Assembly (NCBI GenBank): GCA_036897525.1
Contig: JAYMTJ010000013.1
Span: 94,503 to 158,502, forward strand
DNA length: 64,000 nucleotides
From: Pelargonium x hortorum
Taxonomy: Eukaryota; Streptophyta; Magnoliopsida; Geraniales; Geraniaceae
Direction of reading: 5' to 3'
Position numbers and translations under genes: made by a program. Of this stretch, positions 22,291-34,480 are shown in pieces (within the stretch, counting starts at the first letter, position 1; each line of letters starts with the position of its first letter). The notes beneath the pieces were generated by a model. The model saw only the letters and a program-made list of their open reading frames with translations, searched no databases and was not told where the DNA came from.

Positions 22291-25200
22291 ATTTGTTCCT
22301 GAATATCTATCTAAACTAAATAATAAAGCGTACTCTCTTTTCGCACTAAACCCCGTACATAAATAGCACCCGCCGTTACACAAAAACTTTGAGGTTAACC
22401 CCTCCTCTAACTTAATCTACCCTCGTTTTTATATTTCAGATTCTTTGCTTAATAACCCCAAGTATCCTTTATAAGGAGGAGTTTTCGCTTTAAAAGAGCC
22501 CTCCTTTTTTGAGAACTCCCAGCCCAGACAAGAATTCTTTTTTCTGGACTAAAGCCTTCCCTTGACCCGAGCTTTTATCGAACAAATGTACCCTGGGTCC
22601 TTTTAAAATAGAGCCTCCGAATCTTGTAAACTTGAGAGGTGGAAATATTTTATCTATACCAACTTGAATTCCTGCGGTGATAGTCATGTCAAGCATATGG
22701 GGGGAATTGAGGCTCCTTTTGTACATCTTAACTTGTTAACTTGAATCGCGAGCCTAGGATACATAATATAAGGAAACCAATGCATACAAAGTGCAGTATT
22801 TAGAGATTCAGAAAAAACCCTAGACCGACTAAACTAAAGCCCACTCTTTCGTAGAATTAATAGGTTCCTCCGCTGGTTGGGATTCGACAATGAAATGAAA
22901 AGGCGTTATCTATACCTATATATATATCAGAAAAGCTGTAGATATTTGGCCTTGACTCAAGATTTCCTTTACATTTTAGCAATTAATCGGGGTTCCTTTG
23001 AAGTTGATAGGAGTTGTTCGAAAAGAAAAGTACTCTAAGCAAGTGGTATTTTACTAGCGCTAATTTAGCCTAATATAAAACTCAAGAAACTAATTCTAAA
23101 GTTGATTCTTATAAACTAGAATAAACTAGAACTCATTATTTAAGGTCCCTTAGGTTTACCTTGCTTACCGAGCGGGATGAATAAAGATCTACAAAACGAG
23201 TATTTCTTAGAAAAAAGTAATAAGTGCCCTCATAATACTCGAAAATCGAACCAAGTTTAAAGTCAAGAGACATGTTATACAAAGGATCTTTTCCTGCGTT
23301 TCTACCATATTTTTATATAAGCGAGTAAGAATCCTATAAAGTCAAAGCTTTTTAAGGTAACTTAGCATCTAAGCGACTCTTGTTTTGCTGAGTAGAAAAA
23401 AAAGGGTCTCAACCTATAAAATAGTAGTTTTCATTTTAACATCGAAAGAAAACCCGGATTGTCTCTCTCATAGCACAATTTAGCTTATCGATCAATAGAG
23501 TTCTCCTAAAGCTTAACCCAGCGCTCTTCTCTGAGTCTTAAAAAAGATAACAATCCAAGAAAAGAGCTTTACATAGGCTGTTTAATCTAAAAAGTCTTCT
23601 TATCTTCCTTAGAGCTTTACTTTACTTATATTCTCTATCATACACTTCTGTATACTTTGTTTGTTATTCGTACCTATACCTTCTAGACTCTGGATCCTAA
23701 ATAGAAGTCAAACTCATTACCAATGCCTTACCAAATCCCGTACGTACCCTTTACTACTAAAAAGACTTTAACTCTAAAAAAACCCACTCCAAGTCCTACT
23801 TTATACACTAACAACAGGAAATGCCCTCCTAAAATTGAAACATCTTCGACGAGCTAATAAGCAAGCGATGAGGGAAACCCCTATTTAGAGCGACATACCC
23901 ACTTTAACAAATAATAAAATAGGAACGACTTTACTCCTTGTAGTTGTCTAAATTTCTTTCAATAAAAGCTCAGCCTACTTCTATCCGGAGTAACAAAAAA
24001 AAGAAGGACTCCTTACCTTACTTCTTATTCCCTTAAAAAAGCTAATAGTTATGCTTTGTTTTGGTAGCTAAAGTTTCTGTATATCATTGATTCTTAAAGG
24101 AGTCTAGGCCGAGTTACAAGCGGAAAATTCAAACCTGAGAAGGTGACCCTTCAGAATTTGGAAGGATACTAGGTCTCGAGGTGGGGAGTTATACTAGCTG
24201 CGGAGATTCTAAGAATTGCTTGTAGTTTAAAAAGGACTTTACCTTCGTAACAGCTTCTTTGACTTTATGAAATTATGTTGTCAAGCCTGACTAGAGCGGG
24301 TAAACTGGAAATTAAAAAAAGCACTGGGTATAGATAAAAGCTCTTGAGATGTTAAATTTGGTTTAACTTAACTCCCTAAAATTAGGACTCTTTCTTAGCG
24401 CTTAGCTTAGTACATAAAAATCCTTAAAATTGAAGATCTATTACTAGCACCCTAAGGGGTTTTTAAGGGAATTTCGAGTTGCACACTTAGCTTAGAGAGT
24501 GCAGTTTCTGGACTTAAAAAAAACCTTTTGACTAGAACTTTTTACGGACTTTGGCAATATACTAGAATTGCTTAACAACTTTAACTGGCAGAAAGCACTA
24601 ACTTAACCAGGTTTCAATCCCTTGCACTGCTTAAATTCGTTTTAATGTGCTGCCGTTAAGAAAAGCGGGGATCCCTCGAGTTTGCTACAAGCCCTTAAAA
24701 AAAGATGTAAGAGGCTCCTACTTTAGGCATTGAAGACTCTATTTAGTGTATATAACAAGGTAATCTTTAGTTATTTAAATAAGTATCGTTCTTATAGAAT
24801 TAGGCTGGAAAGCATATTAAATAAAGGCCGTACTCTACACTAAGGATAATATATTGGACTTTCTGGGTATTTCCAGTCTAAACTGAAGTGAATTTAGTAT
24901 ACTCTGCGGTATTGCTTATACTCTTAAATGTTTTCGAGAACTCCTCCTATATCTTTTTGTTCTAAAAACCCTCTAAAAATGACTTGTTATTTTAAGCTAA
25001 CACTTGTTTTAGGCACTTATTCGTAAAGAGGTTCACCTAATTCTTAAGGTACAGATCTATGAAATGCAGAGCTCCCCTCTAGTCCTTCCCTTTCCATTTA
25101 AAGCTTCTTAAGCCAGGAACACGCAAAGGGATCCCAAAAGTCTAAAGGCTAGCTGAATAAAAGCAAGGAATTGTAAAAGTACAAAAAAATTCTCAGAGGT

Positions 25201-25480
25201 TAACATCCTCAACACGTATAGGAACAACTTGAAACTAGTTCATTATTCTAGAGCAGAACTTCCTTCTGAAAGCGATTAAGGGTACAAAGTAGGGATACTA
25301 TTACAGTAACTAAGAAAACTAAAACCGTAAAAAGGGGTATCCTAATTCATTTTTTTTTAGTTTAATATCCACTTAGTAGGACCTTTATCTTCAAATACCA
25401 AACTCTGGCTGAAAGTTAGTAACAAAGTCCGGGAACTCTTAATTAATTGCCCAAAAATACGGACCCATAATTTTAGAACA
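22291..25480. other. AT-rich stretch without recognisable gene
   Basis: A 78-codon minus frame (22490-22726) has no resemblance. GGGATCCC is at 24668-24675 and 25128-25135. Near 24.61-24.66 kb a weak tRNA-like run can be read in either direction (AGGTTTCAATCCC), so I do not call it. Confidence 0.5.
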
Positions 25481-25484
25481 CGCC

Positions 25485-25530
25485 GAGGGCTTTGTCTGCT
25501 AAGAAGCATAGGTTCTAATCCCGCGGAACG
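25485..25530 (+). pseudogene. decayed tRNA-like 3' half
   Basis: TTTGTCTGCTAAGAAGCATA followed by GGTTCTAATCCC (25511-25522) fits an anticodon-arm to T-arm reading, with one base off the T-loop consensus. No D arm or acceptor partner. Confidence 0.2.
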
Positions 25531-26078
25531 CTTCCGTATTTCCATCTCATATTAATAGACACGCTCAGCCCATTTCTCGTCCCGTTTCAGATATCCCTGA
25601 CAAGAGAAATTTCATAGTAAACAATTCAAAAGAACCCGTGAAACTGGACCCGCCCTGAAGAGAGTTTTCTTAGAAATTGTACTAAAATTTTATTGCTTTT
25701 ATGGTCATGTTAGACTCATCCTTTTTTTTATGAATTTAACAGTAACTCAGGCTTCATTACTTTTGCGCGTATACTCTTCCTCAATCAAGTTTAATTAAAA
25801 AATATACATAAGCTTTCCTTTCTCGAACTGCAGGCCTATTAAATGCTTAATCTGGTAAAAGGTACTTTAATTTCTTTTTCCTGTTCTATTTTTGGGTAAG
25901 CAACAAGTAAGGCATCTAAGCTAAGAGTTCTGGTTATAAGAAGGAGTCTAGCTGCTACTGCTAGGTAAGTTTGTAGGTTATCAGGTTATCTGAAAGTTAA
26001 GAAGTTGGGTTAGGGGTTATAAGTCTTTTTTAAGAGTGCCCCCAGTTTCTTTTAGGAGTTAAAAGGCAAGCTTTGACA
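25531..26078. other. AT-rich stretch, nothing recognisable
   Basis: No repeat or signal seen. The left part of a 65-codon minus frame (26030-26227) begins here. Confidence 0.5.
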
Positions 26079-26112
26079 ATCAATAAGGATAGACTATCAA
26101 TAAGGATAGACT
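26079..26112 (+). repeat. perfect 17-bp tandem duplication
   Basis: ATCAATAAGGATAGACT twice in a row with no mismatch. It is the longest perfect tandem unit found. Confidence 0.97.
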
Positions 26113-27046
26113 CTTCTTCTTGTTCAGCAGTCTTTACAGTATCCAGACCAGAATAGAGAAGCTTAAACAACCTAGGGAAGTGTAAAATGCGAATAAATAC
26201 AGCTACTAAAATCTTGAGAATTATCAAACTATAATAATAGAATTAGAATAATAAGGACGGGAGTGGCTTCTAATGTGAGAGCTAATGTGTACCAAAGGGG
26301 TCACCGAAATACGGTTTCCCTGTAGCAAATAAGCAGTAGAAAACCTAGAAAATCTGTAAACCAAGTGGCTGTGTTTCTAGGAAAAGTACTATGAAAAGGA
26401 TAACTTAACAATAAAGGAAGTCCGTCTAATACTCTATGTCTATCTCCTACTCAGACTCTTAAGAAAGAAGGTATAGCTGCAAATAGCTAAGTCATTAAGA
26501 AGAAAGTTATTAAGATTAAGAAAGCAAGTAAGTCAAGACCCATAGGAAAAGTAGGGCTCAAGAGTCTAGCACATAGATCCAGAGTCTCACTGTGAGGGAA
26601 GGTTTAAGTCTCAATAAGCAGGTATAGGTAGTAATAAATCCTTTAAGCAAGCCTGCCTATGAACTCTTAGGAAAATCAATACTCAACCTCGTTGAAACCC
26701 TGTCCTTTGCAACTCTTGTCTTTGTGTTCTTGTTAGCAAGACATTAGCCGGTAAAGGTGTTAAAGAAGCTTGGGATTAGTCCTAAGTCTCTTTCTAACTA
26801 GGAATTGTAACTCTTAGTGCTCTAGAATTGTAGCTCATGGAATAGGATAGCTAAGCCCAAAGGTATTGTTAGAGTCTCCCCCAGACCCTTAGTCTTTCTC
26901 AACGGTACTCTTTTTTGAGTGAGCTACAAGAATTTCCAAAGTCAGGACAATGAACTCAAGTTGAAATCAGTTTCTGGGTCTTAAGAGTTTCGTAAGTATT
27001 ACTATCAAAATAATCTATGGAATTAACCTCCTAACCAAGAAACTCC

Positions 27047-27115
27047 GTAAGATGGATTTACTCCAAATACTCCTAATACCCTTTAAATGATAAGAACAAA
27101 AGCACAGGAGGTATT
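27047..27115 (+). repeat. Rep-A block 1, copy 2
   Basis: GTAAGATGGATTTACTC (27047-27063) and GATAAGAACAAAAGCACAGG (from 27089) correspond to 615-631 and 664-690, 42 nt apart here against 49 nt there. Confidence 0.65.
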
Positions 27116-27661
27116 GTCCTTAAGACATCTATATACTATCTGAGTAATATACTAATACCAATAGCTACAAAAAAGTAGTACTAGTACAACAGTGGCGATA
27201 CTATCAATAACCTTCTATAGGACTTAATCCAAATGCCTTGCCTTGAAAGCTGTCAGCTGAAATATAATAAATAGAAAACCTCTTCTTAAGGTAAATATTG
27301 TACTGAGGAATCCTTCTTTATAAAGGATATTTTAACTATTTACACTATATAATGGAAACTCCCACCTTGACTTGAAAGCAACTCCTATATACACAGGCTA
27401 AGAAGGAACTTTAAGAAAGAGATACTATATTAACTGTCAGTAAACTTTGTAATCACACCCTAACCTAACCTGTATGTAATCTCTCATCTTAATCCTAGGA
27501 ACTCTCCCTCCTTTGAATGCACCTGCCTACGGAAAGCCTCTCAATTCCCCCAGTCTCAGTTGTAGGAGAAGGTGGAACCCGGTGGTGCTAAAGTCAAGGA
27601 AGATAGCCAGCCAAAGAAGGTGTCTTATTGTAGCTAGTTGCTAGTCTAATAGTATTGTAAT

Positions 27662-27807
27662 TAGAAGTATATAAGATAGTTTAAGTATTCTATTCTTATT
27701 AATGTATTCTGTTCTTTACTTTATAAGAAAGTAATAAGAGTATTATATGTATAGGAATAGAGTATAAGATTGTGTATTAGTTGTTCTTGAATTGTATTAT
27801 ACTTCTA
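27662..27807. repeat. long imperfect inverted repeat (hairpin)
   Basis: Ends are a perfect 10-bp inverted pair, TAGAAGTATA (27662-27671) and TATACTTCTA (27798-27807). The centre is a perfect 6-bp pair with a 5-nt loop (27717-27733). Between them, about 26 of 37 aligned positions are complementary, with an unpaired bulge on the right arm. The sequence is AT-rich, so part of this is expected by chance. It could be a MITE-like relic or a transcript-end structure. Confidence 0.45.
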
Positions 27808-27830
27808 TAAGTCTAAGGTATTTTCCCTCT

Positions 27831-29700
27831 TCTTCTATGTCCTTATCGGTATAGAGGGCTAGGCCTTAGAAAATATTGAGTACCCCTTTCAAATTTTTTT
27901 AATAAAGCGCCTTAACGTTATACTATTACCCTCCGTTCACCTATAAACTTTTGCTTTTGTAGGAAAGTTCTTTAGGAAATAAAAAAAGAGTAGGTAGATA
28001 GAGTCTTTTCCCGGTATTCGTTGATCAAGATGGAATGAAACTAAGTTAGGAAGCATGCCCCATAAGAATTCTTTCCGGGTTAGCGAGTTTCTTCTCTACT
28101 CTAGGTAAGGGTTTTTTAGAACTCAAACTAGCTAAGGTTTCCTTTGATTGCTAAAGGGGGATTCAAACTAAAAGATTTAAGAGGTTCTATTTTGATACAA
28201 AGTCATTTTTTTACTAAGAAGGTAACTCTGACTGAAGGAATTCCCTTTGAATATCCTTTTACAAAGAAGTTTTCATTTTACATGAAGTAAAACCTTGCAC
28301 TAAGTTTGTTTGTGTATTTGAACCTGCGACATTCCAGTATAAAGTTCCGCGCTCTACTACCCGCTAGATTAGAAATTATCTGTTCTTGTAACCATATTTG
28401 CACAGGATATAAATAGGTCAAACTTCTTTCTAATATATAAGTGATTTTTTGGATCCCTTATTTCTAAAGCGGCTGCTAAAGTTTTTTTGTAGAAAAGATG
28501 TAAACAGAGGCCTGACTTGGGTTCTACTCAAATTGATTACAATGGCTTCGCCAAGAGAATCAAGGGAAAAACTCCCTTGACTTGTTCATTCGAAATACAT
28601 TTTATTTATTTGCTTTATTTAAGTGCAAGAGACTCTTTCTGATATATAATGAGTAAATCAATCTACTTACTTCTTATTTGTTAGTACTTGTTTATTTTAT
28701 TGAGAGCTATTCTTGGCAGTACCCTAAGGGAGATACTAGAGAATAAGAATTAGAGAGAACCTATAGTATAGAAGAGAGGCTTCTTGTGTTTTAGCGCTAA
28801 GAGAGCTGAAGCTAGATAAGTTAAGAAAAGAAGTCACAAACAAGGCTTTTGACAAAAGGGATTCCGTTCCAGGATCTTATAAACAAAGCTAAGGGGTTGA
28901 GAATTTAGTACTAAATCTAGGCTATTGCTATATAGCTATCACATGGATTCTTAAGAGCTAGATAATATAGTGGACTAAATCCTAGAGTAAAGGAGACTCC
29001 TTTTAAAAGAACTCAAACAAATACAAATAAAGGATTCTCTGTCTTCAGTATCTTACACTTTCCACAGCTTCTTAGTCCTCTTTATTAGAGCTATTATACC
29101 AGTCTTGGTAGGAGTAGGAGTCTTCTTATAACCAGTAATCCGTATCCTATGCTCCTACTTTGGGCTAACCTTTTCTTATTAATAGGTTTCTAATTAAGGT
29201 GTTATATGTTGTATTATCTTATATTATATAGATATAGAAAGAAGTACTTAATAGTATGTAATATAGTCTTTATAGTTTATGTCAGTTACACCTCTTGATA
29301 GGATTTATCGACTTCAAAATGTAATAGTAATGGAACTCTTAAAATTCAGTGTAGTAGAGGTTATAGATAAAGTCCTTAGGAGTTTTTGGGATCTTGTAAG
29401 AGTTTTGAGTCTGATCTTATTATCTTATAAGAGTCCTGTTAGTATTAGTAGTCGAGATCGAATATGTTGCATTAGAGGCTTTTTGCTCGATAAATTGTCA
29501 TTTTAGTTTTGCTGAATTAAGGAAATTAAGCCTTAAACTATCTAAAATCTAAGGAAAAGAAAGCATAAACTTATTGTTGTTTGCTTCTAGAGTTGTAAAA
29601 GTCTAAGGTATGCTCTTTATGAAGTAAGGCTTAAGACTAAAACTGGAAATCGGGTATTCATAGAGAGAACCCTGAAAATCTTAGGCAGTTCAGGGCTTTA
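27831..29700. other. AT-rich stretch without recognisable gene
   Basis: Contains one minus-strand tRNA-like relic (28.31 kb) and a TA-rich run at 29.2-29.26 kb. A 75-codon plus frame (29279-29506) is not recognisable. Confidence 0.5.
28309..28372 (-). pseudogene. decayed tRNA-like sequence
   Basis: The minus strand reads GCGGGTAGTAGAGCGCGGAA, then CTTTATACTGGAATGTCGC, then AGGTTCAAATAC. The D-arm half (GTAGTAGAGCG) and T-loop half are at the right distance for a tRNA without a long variable arm. The last bases of the T stem and the acceptor stem do not match, and the anticodon cannot be fixed. Confidence 0.35.
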
Positions 29701-29707
29701 ACAAATA

Positions 29708-29768
29708 AGGAGAGATAGCTCAGTCTTAGAAGTGTTAGCTTGGCTATAATTCGAGATATAACGTTTAT
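29708..29768 (+). pseudogene. decayed tRNA-like sequence
   Basis: GGAGAGATAGCTCAGTCTTAG is like the 5' end and D arm of an elongator tRNA (acceptor strand, TA, then GCTCAG). Downstream only ATTCGAGAT remains where a T loop would be. Acceptor strands do not pair. Confidence 0.3.
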
Positions 29769-32700
29769 AACTAAAAGGGGTCAAAATATCTGAAGGACAT
29801 ATCCAAGTATTGCTCAGACTTTGCCCGACTCCAAACTGGTGATAAAAGGAAAACCCTAATTAACTTAACTAGGAAGTGTAATATTTCATTCAAAAAGGGT
29901 ACCTTTCTTCCAGAATTTCTTGATGTAGCTATTAAGTATTGGTTTTGAGTAAGGCTTTTCTGTTCCTTTACCTCTACAACAGTATCCAATCCCAGTAAAG
30001 ACAAGGAATTTTAAGGCGGAGGTCTATAATTCTAAAGTTGGGTAGAGTTTCTTGGTAAAATGTACAACTCCTTAAAACGTATCTGAACTGGCTAGCAAGA
30101 ATTTATCTAAACTTCGGGGTTCTTTGCTTTAGTTTGTATTCATCATAATTAATCTATAGTCTTTCTGGAAAGTGTTTCCTATACTATAAGTTCCGTACTA
30201 ATGGGATTTTTTTCTGTTTCGGCGTGTTCCTTAAGGGGTTTTAGGTAGGAATGTACAAGGATACTAAGATTTTCAAGCTAAACTAGTTTTCAGAAACAAA
30301 TTAATAAGAAGAGTACAAGAGTACTTGTAGCCTAAACAGGAACTAATTCGAAATTAGTACGACAAGAAAAAAAAGAGCTCAAAAGCAATGGTTCAGAACT
30401 GGTGGATTGTTAGCTGGTTAGTTAGTAAGAATTAGGTCCCCAGTATTGAGAATTGAGAGTTGGTAAGCACCCTCTTAAAGAAAAGAGTGTAAAGTTACTG
30501 ACTTTAATAGTTATGGAAATGTGTTCGTTATTAGACTGACTAAAAGCTAAAAGAAACAAACTCTAGATTCTTAGATAGTCATTTGTTTGTGTTGGGAATT
30601 AGTACACAGCCATAGCATAAAAATATGTCCTTGGTAAAGCAATGCAATATCGTTTTTCTCTGGAGAACCTGACAAGCAAAGTGTAATGGACAGTAGAGGA
30701 GGGGTACTGATTCTATACTACAACAGAACTGCTAAATAGAAACAACTAGAACCGATGGACATTACCGCTGACATATCTCCCTAAGAGCTTTGCCAACTCT
30801 TAAGAATTAGATGAAAGAAGTCTAACACACAGAAGAATGAGAACTCTACTTGAACCTACGACCGAAAATACAATTCATAAACATAAAAGTGTTCTAACAT
30901 TACAAAAGAGATCGAAAAGACGATTAGAACCCATTAAAACATGTACAATTTCTATGAACTACTACCAAAGTTCATGGAACTCTGGGCTCTCTAGAATCGG
31001 ATTTATCAGAATACTTTCTCCCCAAAAACCCTAGCTATATTCTGTATCCTACTCTCAAGTCCCTAAACAACTTGTAAAAGGACGCCTTAGGGGTCTAGCT
31101 TAGACTAGAATCCAGAGCTCTCTAAAAAGACCGCGTGTAATTGAACTCACTTTTATTTTATTTATTCTATTTATATAGAATTTTTTTCGGCAATAGTTAA
31201 GACAACAAACACTAACCGGAAACTTATAATTACAAAGCAGAAGGATCTAATGGGTTAATTGTAATTAGACGGATAACTATACCCTTTCTAGGATATCCTA
31301 TATTCAACTGTAACTGTATGGGAAAGAGATTTAGTTTCAAATGGGTGTACTCTAAGGTCTAACTTTTCACGAGAAGTAAAAGCAATCTAGATTTATTAAA
31401 CAACTACATTTGCAAGCTGTTGTCATATCCGTTTACCTAGATAGAAAACTCCTCGCACACGGGTATAATATAAATGTTGGGGCTAAGGCGTAAACCCAAT
31501 TATAGTTCTAGTCATCAGATTTCTAAAGTAAAGTACTTCTAGTGCAGGCGTTTCTTATACTTATATATTGTATATTAAAAAGTCTCCCATAAAAAGAAAA
31601 GGACCCCGTACTCCGCTCACTTATGTCTATAGTTACCCGCACGAATTCCTAGGTAGAAGGTAGAAACATTTTTTTTTTAACTTTAGTCAAAGAGGTTTTA
31701 GTTGTACCTAAAGCGAGGGAACGTAAAAAGGCTAATCATAAAAAAACTATCTGGAATAATAAGAGATGAATCCCTACCTATATTATATATACTACTATTT
31801 TTTTCTTGCATAGGGCGGCTAAGTATAAACTATAAAAAGGATCCTGTTAGAAAGGCTGCTTAGCTTATTATAATTATATTAGTAGGATATCCTTAGGATT
31901 TTCTATTTGAATAGAGGTAAAAGTTCAGAAATTGTTACTATAGTAAGTATTTATAAGGATTTCTTCCGCTATTTATCCCTTATTATATTAATTCGTAAAA
32001 AGCTATCTTAAGGTGAACCGCTTTTGTATAACAAGTTAAATATCATCGATAATATTTGAATTTAGAATTTCTTTAGAAGTTAAATTAAATAAAAGGTTTC
32101 CGCTTATTAAAACCTTGAGTAGCTTTGGATAGATGAAAAAATATTAAATCTGACGATGCTCTAACGATCCTGAAATAAATAAGGAATCCGTTAAATATGT
32201 TAACCTGTGTATCCCATTTTCTTTATACAAGACACTTAATATATATTATATATAATATAAGCAAAAGTCAACTCCTAAATACTTAAGTAAGAAAAACTGA
32301 GAATATCCTTCTTATCTTAAATTTTTTAATCAAGGCAATACAAAAGTCTCTAAAACGCGCCCTTCTAACCTAACCTGTTTGTTTATTAACTAAAGTCAAT
32401 TAATAAGTCAAAGAATTTGGTATGGATTGTACATCAAATCAAAGGGTGTCCTATATCTTTATTTTGGGTGAATTACCTTAGGAATTTTATAAGGGCTATG
32501 CCAATAAAAGACAAGAAAATAAATAAGTCACCGCTAGGTGCTGCGCTTCTTTCAACCAAATTTAGATACTCAAATCTCAAATAAGAGTTTTTTTATAAGG
32601 TCTAACCTTCCCTTTCCGCAAAAGTAAAAGCATAAGGGGTTTCGGGTTTTATTATAAGGATGGCTCTGATTTTGTAGGTCCCTGTATGAATATTAGCTTC

Positions 32701-34480
32701 CTACGATTAGGTCTTAGTCTTCCTTACCGGGCAACCCGTTTAATTCAAGATATTGGAAAATCGGAGATAAAATCAAGTTTTTTAGAGATACCTTTTCTTT
32801 TTTGTATTCACAAGTTATTACTACCCCGTTTTAATTTCAGGTAAGGTGTTAAGGAGGCTACTGTTGATTTTGGGGCAATTCAAGGTACTGGAAGAAGTCA
32901 GGTTGGTGGGTGCTATAACGTGAGGAGGTGCACTAGGACGAGGTTGTCTACTTGTGTTCCTTTGTTTACGGGTTTTCCGATTCTGGATAGTCAAAAGACT
33001 TTTAATTTATGCTGTTTCGGGTATTCTTTCATAAGGATAGATAGCTAAATTTATGAGTATAAGGAGATATTCTCTATTTCTAAACGGGTTGTTTAGGGAA
33101 GAGTCTTAGTAAGGGAGGTGCTCTCTATTCTATTAATGCAAACTCTTGCTATGTCCTCTACAAAATATGGAATTTAAAGGGTATCCACAAGCGTCTTTGA
33201 CTCGGATTAATCGGACGTAGGAATTTGTTATAGAAAAGTCTTTATTTATATAGGGATTAGCTCCCCTCTCCGTGTGTTGTTAACCATGGTAATTCTTGCT
33301 TACCAAGAGGAGTAATAAAACATGAGTGAGTTACAGGTAGTAGTATAAAGTGACAAACAGTTACATATGTAATTCAAACAAGGGTGTAGTAGATAATTAG
33401 GGGGTACTTACTCGTTTTTAGTTTCCTAATCGATTTAGATAAAACATGTTGTCAATTTTTGTGTAGTAAGTTGAGTACTATAAGTCGGCTTTCTCTTTAT
33501 GTGGAACTCATATCTCTTGCTATATTGGTTTTATTAAATTGATATTTGGGCTCACTTAAGGGCAATACTTTTCAGATCGGGATAACTTTGCCTATCAAAA
33601 GCTGTTAGGAAGGAACCCTTTTTAGTACTGATGGACCCCCCTTACTTGGCTTTTTTTTTGCCATTCGGTTTCTCCAATCAAGAACTCAAAATGCGGGTAT
33701 ATTTGGACCCCCTTAGTCTTAACTCAAAGAATTTGACCTTATTTAATAAAAATAAGTGAAAGACTTTTTTCGGTCTAAATGATGCCCCGAGAGTTCTTAC
33801 TACATTGTAAATATTAGTAAAAGCGCCCCTAAATTAGCTTGTAAAATTGCTTTACAAAAGCCTTAAGCGAGGGATCCCTTTAGCGGTGGGGGTGGTGCTT
33901 CTAGTATACTAAACAGGAATTCCGGTTTCTTTATCGGCTGGGAATTTTGATTACTGGAACTGGATTTGACGTGCACACTAAATACAAAGAAGACTCCTAG
34001 TCATTTTTTTATTCTCTACCAAGCGTGGGATTTTTTTCATGCATAGAATTTTGGGAGTTGCTAAATTGAAATTAGAGAAGCTGCTTACCGGGTAAGCAAG
34101 GATTACTACAAAAACATTTTCTTAAATCTCTAGTTTTGGTAGGTAATGTGAGATATGTTAAAGGAGTTTTTTACATAACTTCACTTCACTTCTAAAGGGG
34201 CAAAATTTTGTGTTTACTTACAATTACCGAACTGCACCTGGGGCTGTATATTCTCCAAATTCTAAGTACTTTCTCTAAAAAAATATCTAACTGTCCTGTA
34301 CCGCAACCTAATTACTTAAGGTAAATAATAGCTACGAGAGAGCCCCTCATTTTAAGTTAATTAATACAGAACCTCCAAAACCTTCTTATACAATATAAGA
34401 AATAGAAACCAAATCTCAGGACTAGAACAATATACTCTTTCTTAAGCTTTGCTTACCCCCACCATCTAAGTACTTAAGAC
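29769..34480. other. AT-rich stretch without recognisable gene
   Basis: At 31353-31386 and 32595-32631, the words TAAGGTCTAAC and AGTAAAAGCA occur in the same order and may be very diverged Rep-A block 1 relatives. GGGATCCC is at 33871-33878. Homopolymers T10 near 31670 and T9 near 33651. Frames of 65-77 codons show nothing known. Confidence 0.5.

Larger units (their letters stand above)
26200..27830. repeat. Rep-A island, second plus-strand copy
   Basis: No gene. The 13-nt word AGAATTGTAGCTC at 26824-26836 is exact with 1534-1546. Block 1 is at 27047-27115. Texture (CTTGAC, AACTCTTAG, GGTGTTAAAG words) matches 0.6-5.8 kb. The right end holds the hairpin at 27662-27807. Confidence 0.55.

Noticed and set aside
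27662-27807. Complete transposable element bounded by terminal inverted repeats
   Set aside because: The arms meet at a 5-nt loop with no internal sequence, no target-site duplication was seen, and there is no transposase frame nearby.
32220-32262. Alternating TA tract as a promoter or origin
   Set aside because: TA-rich runs are common across the window, and this one has no associated consensus or gene.
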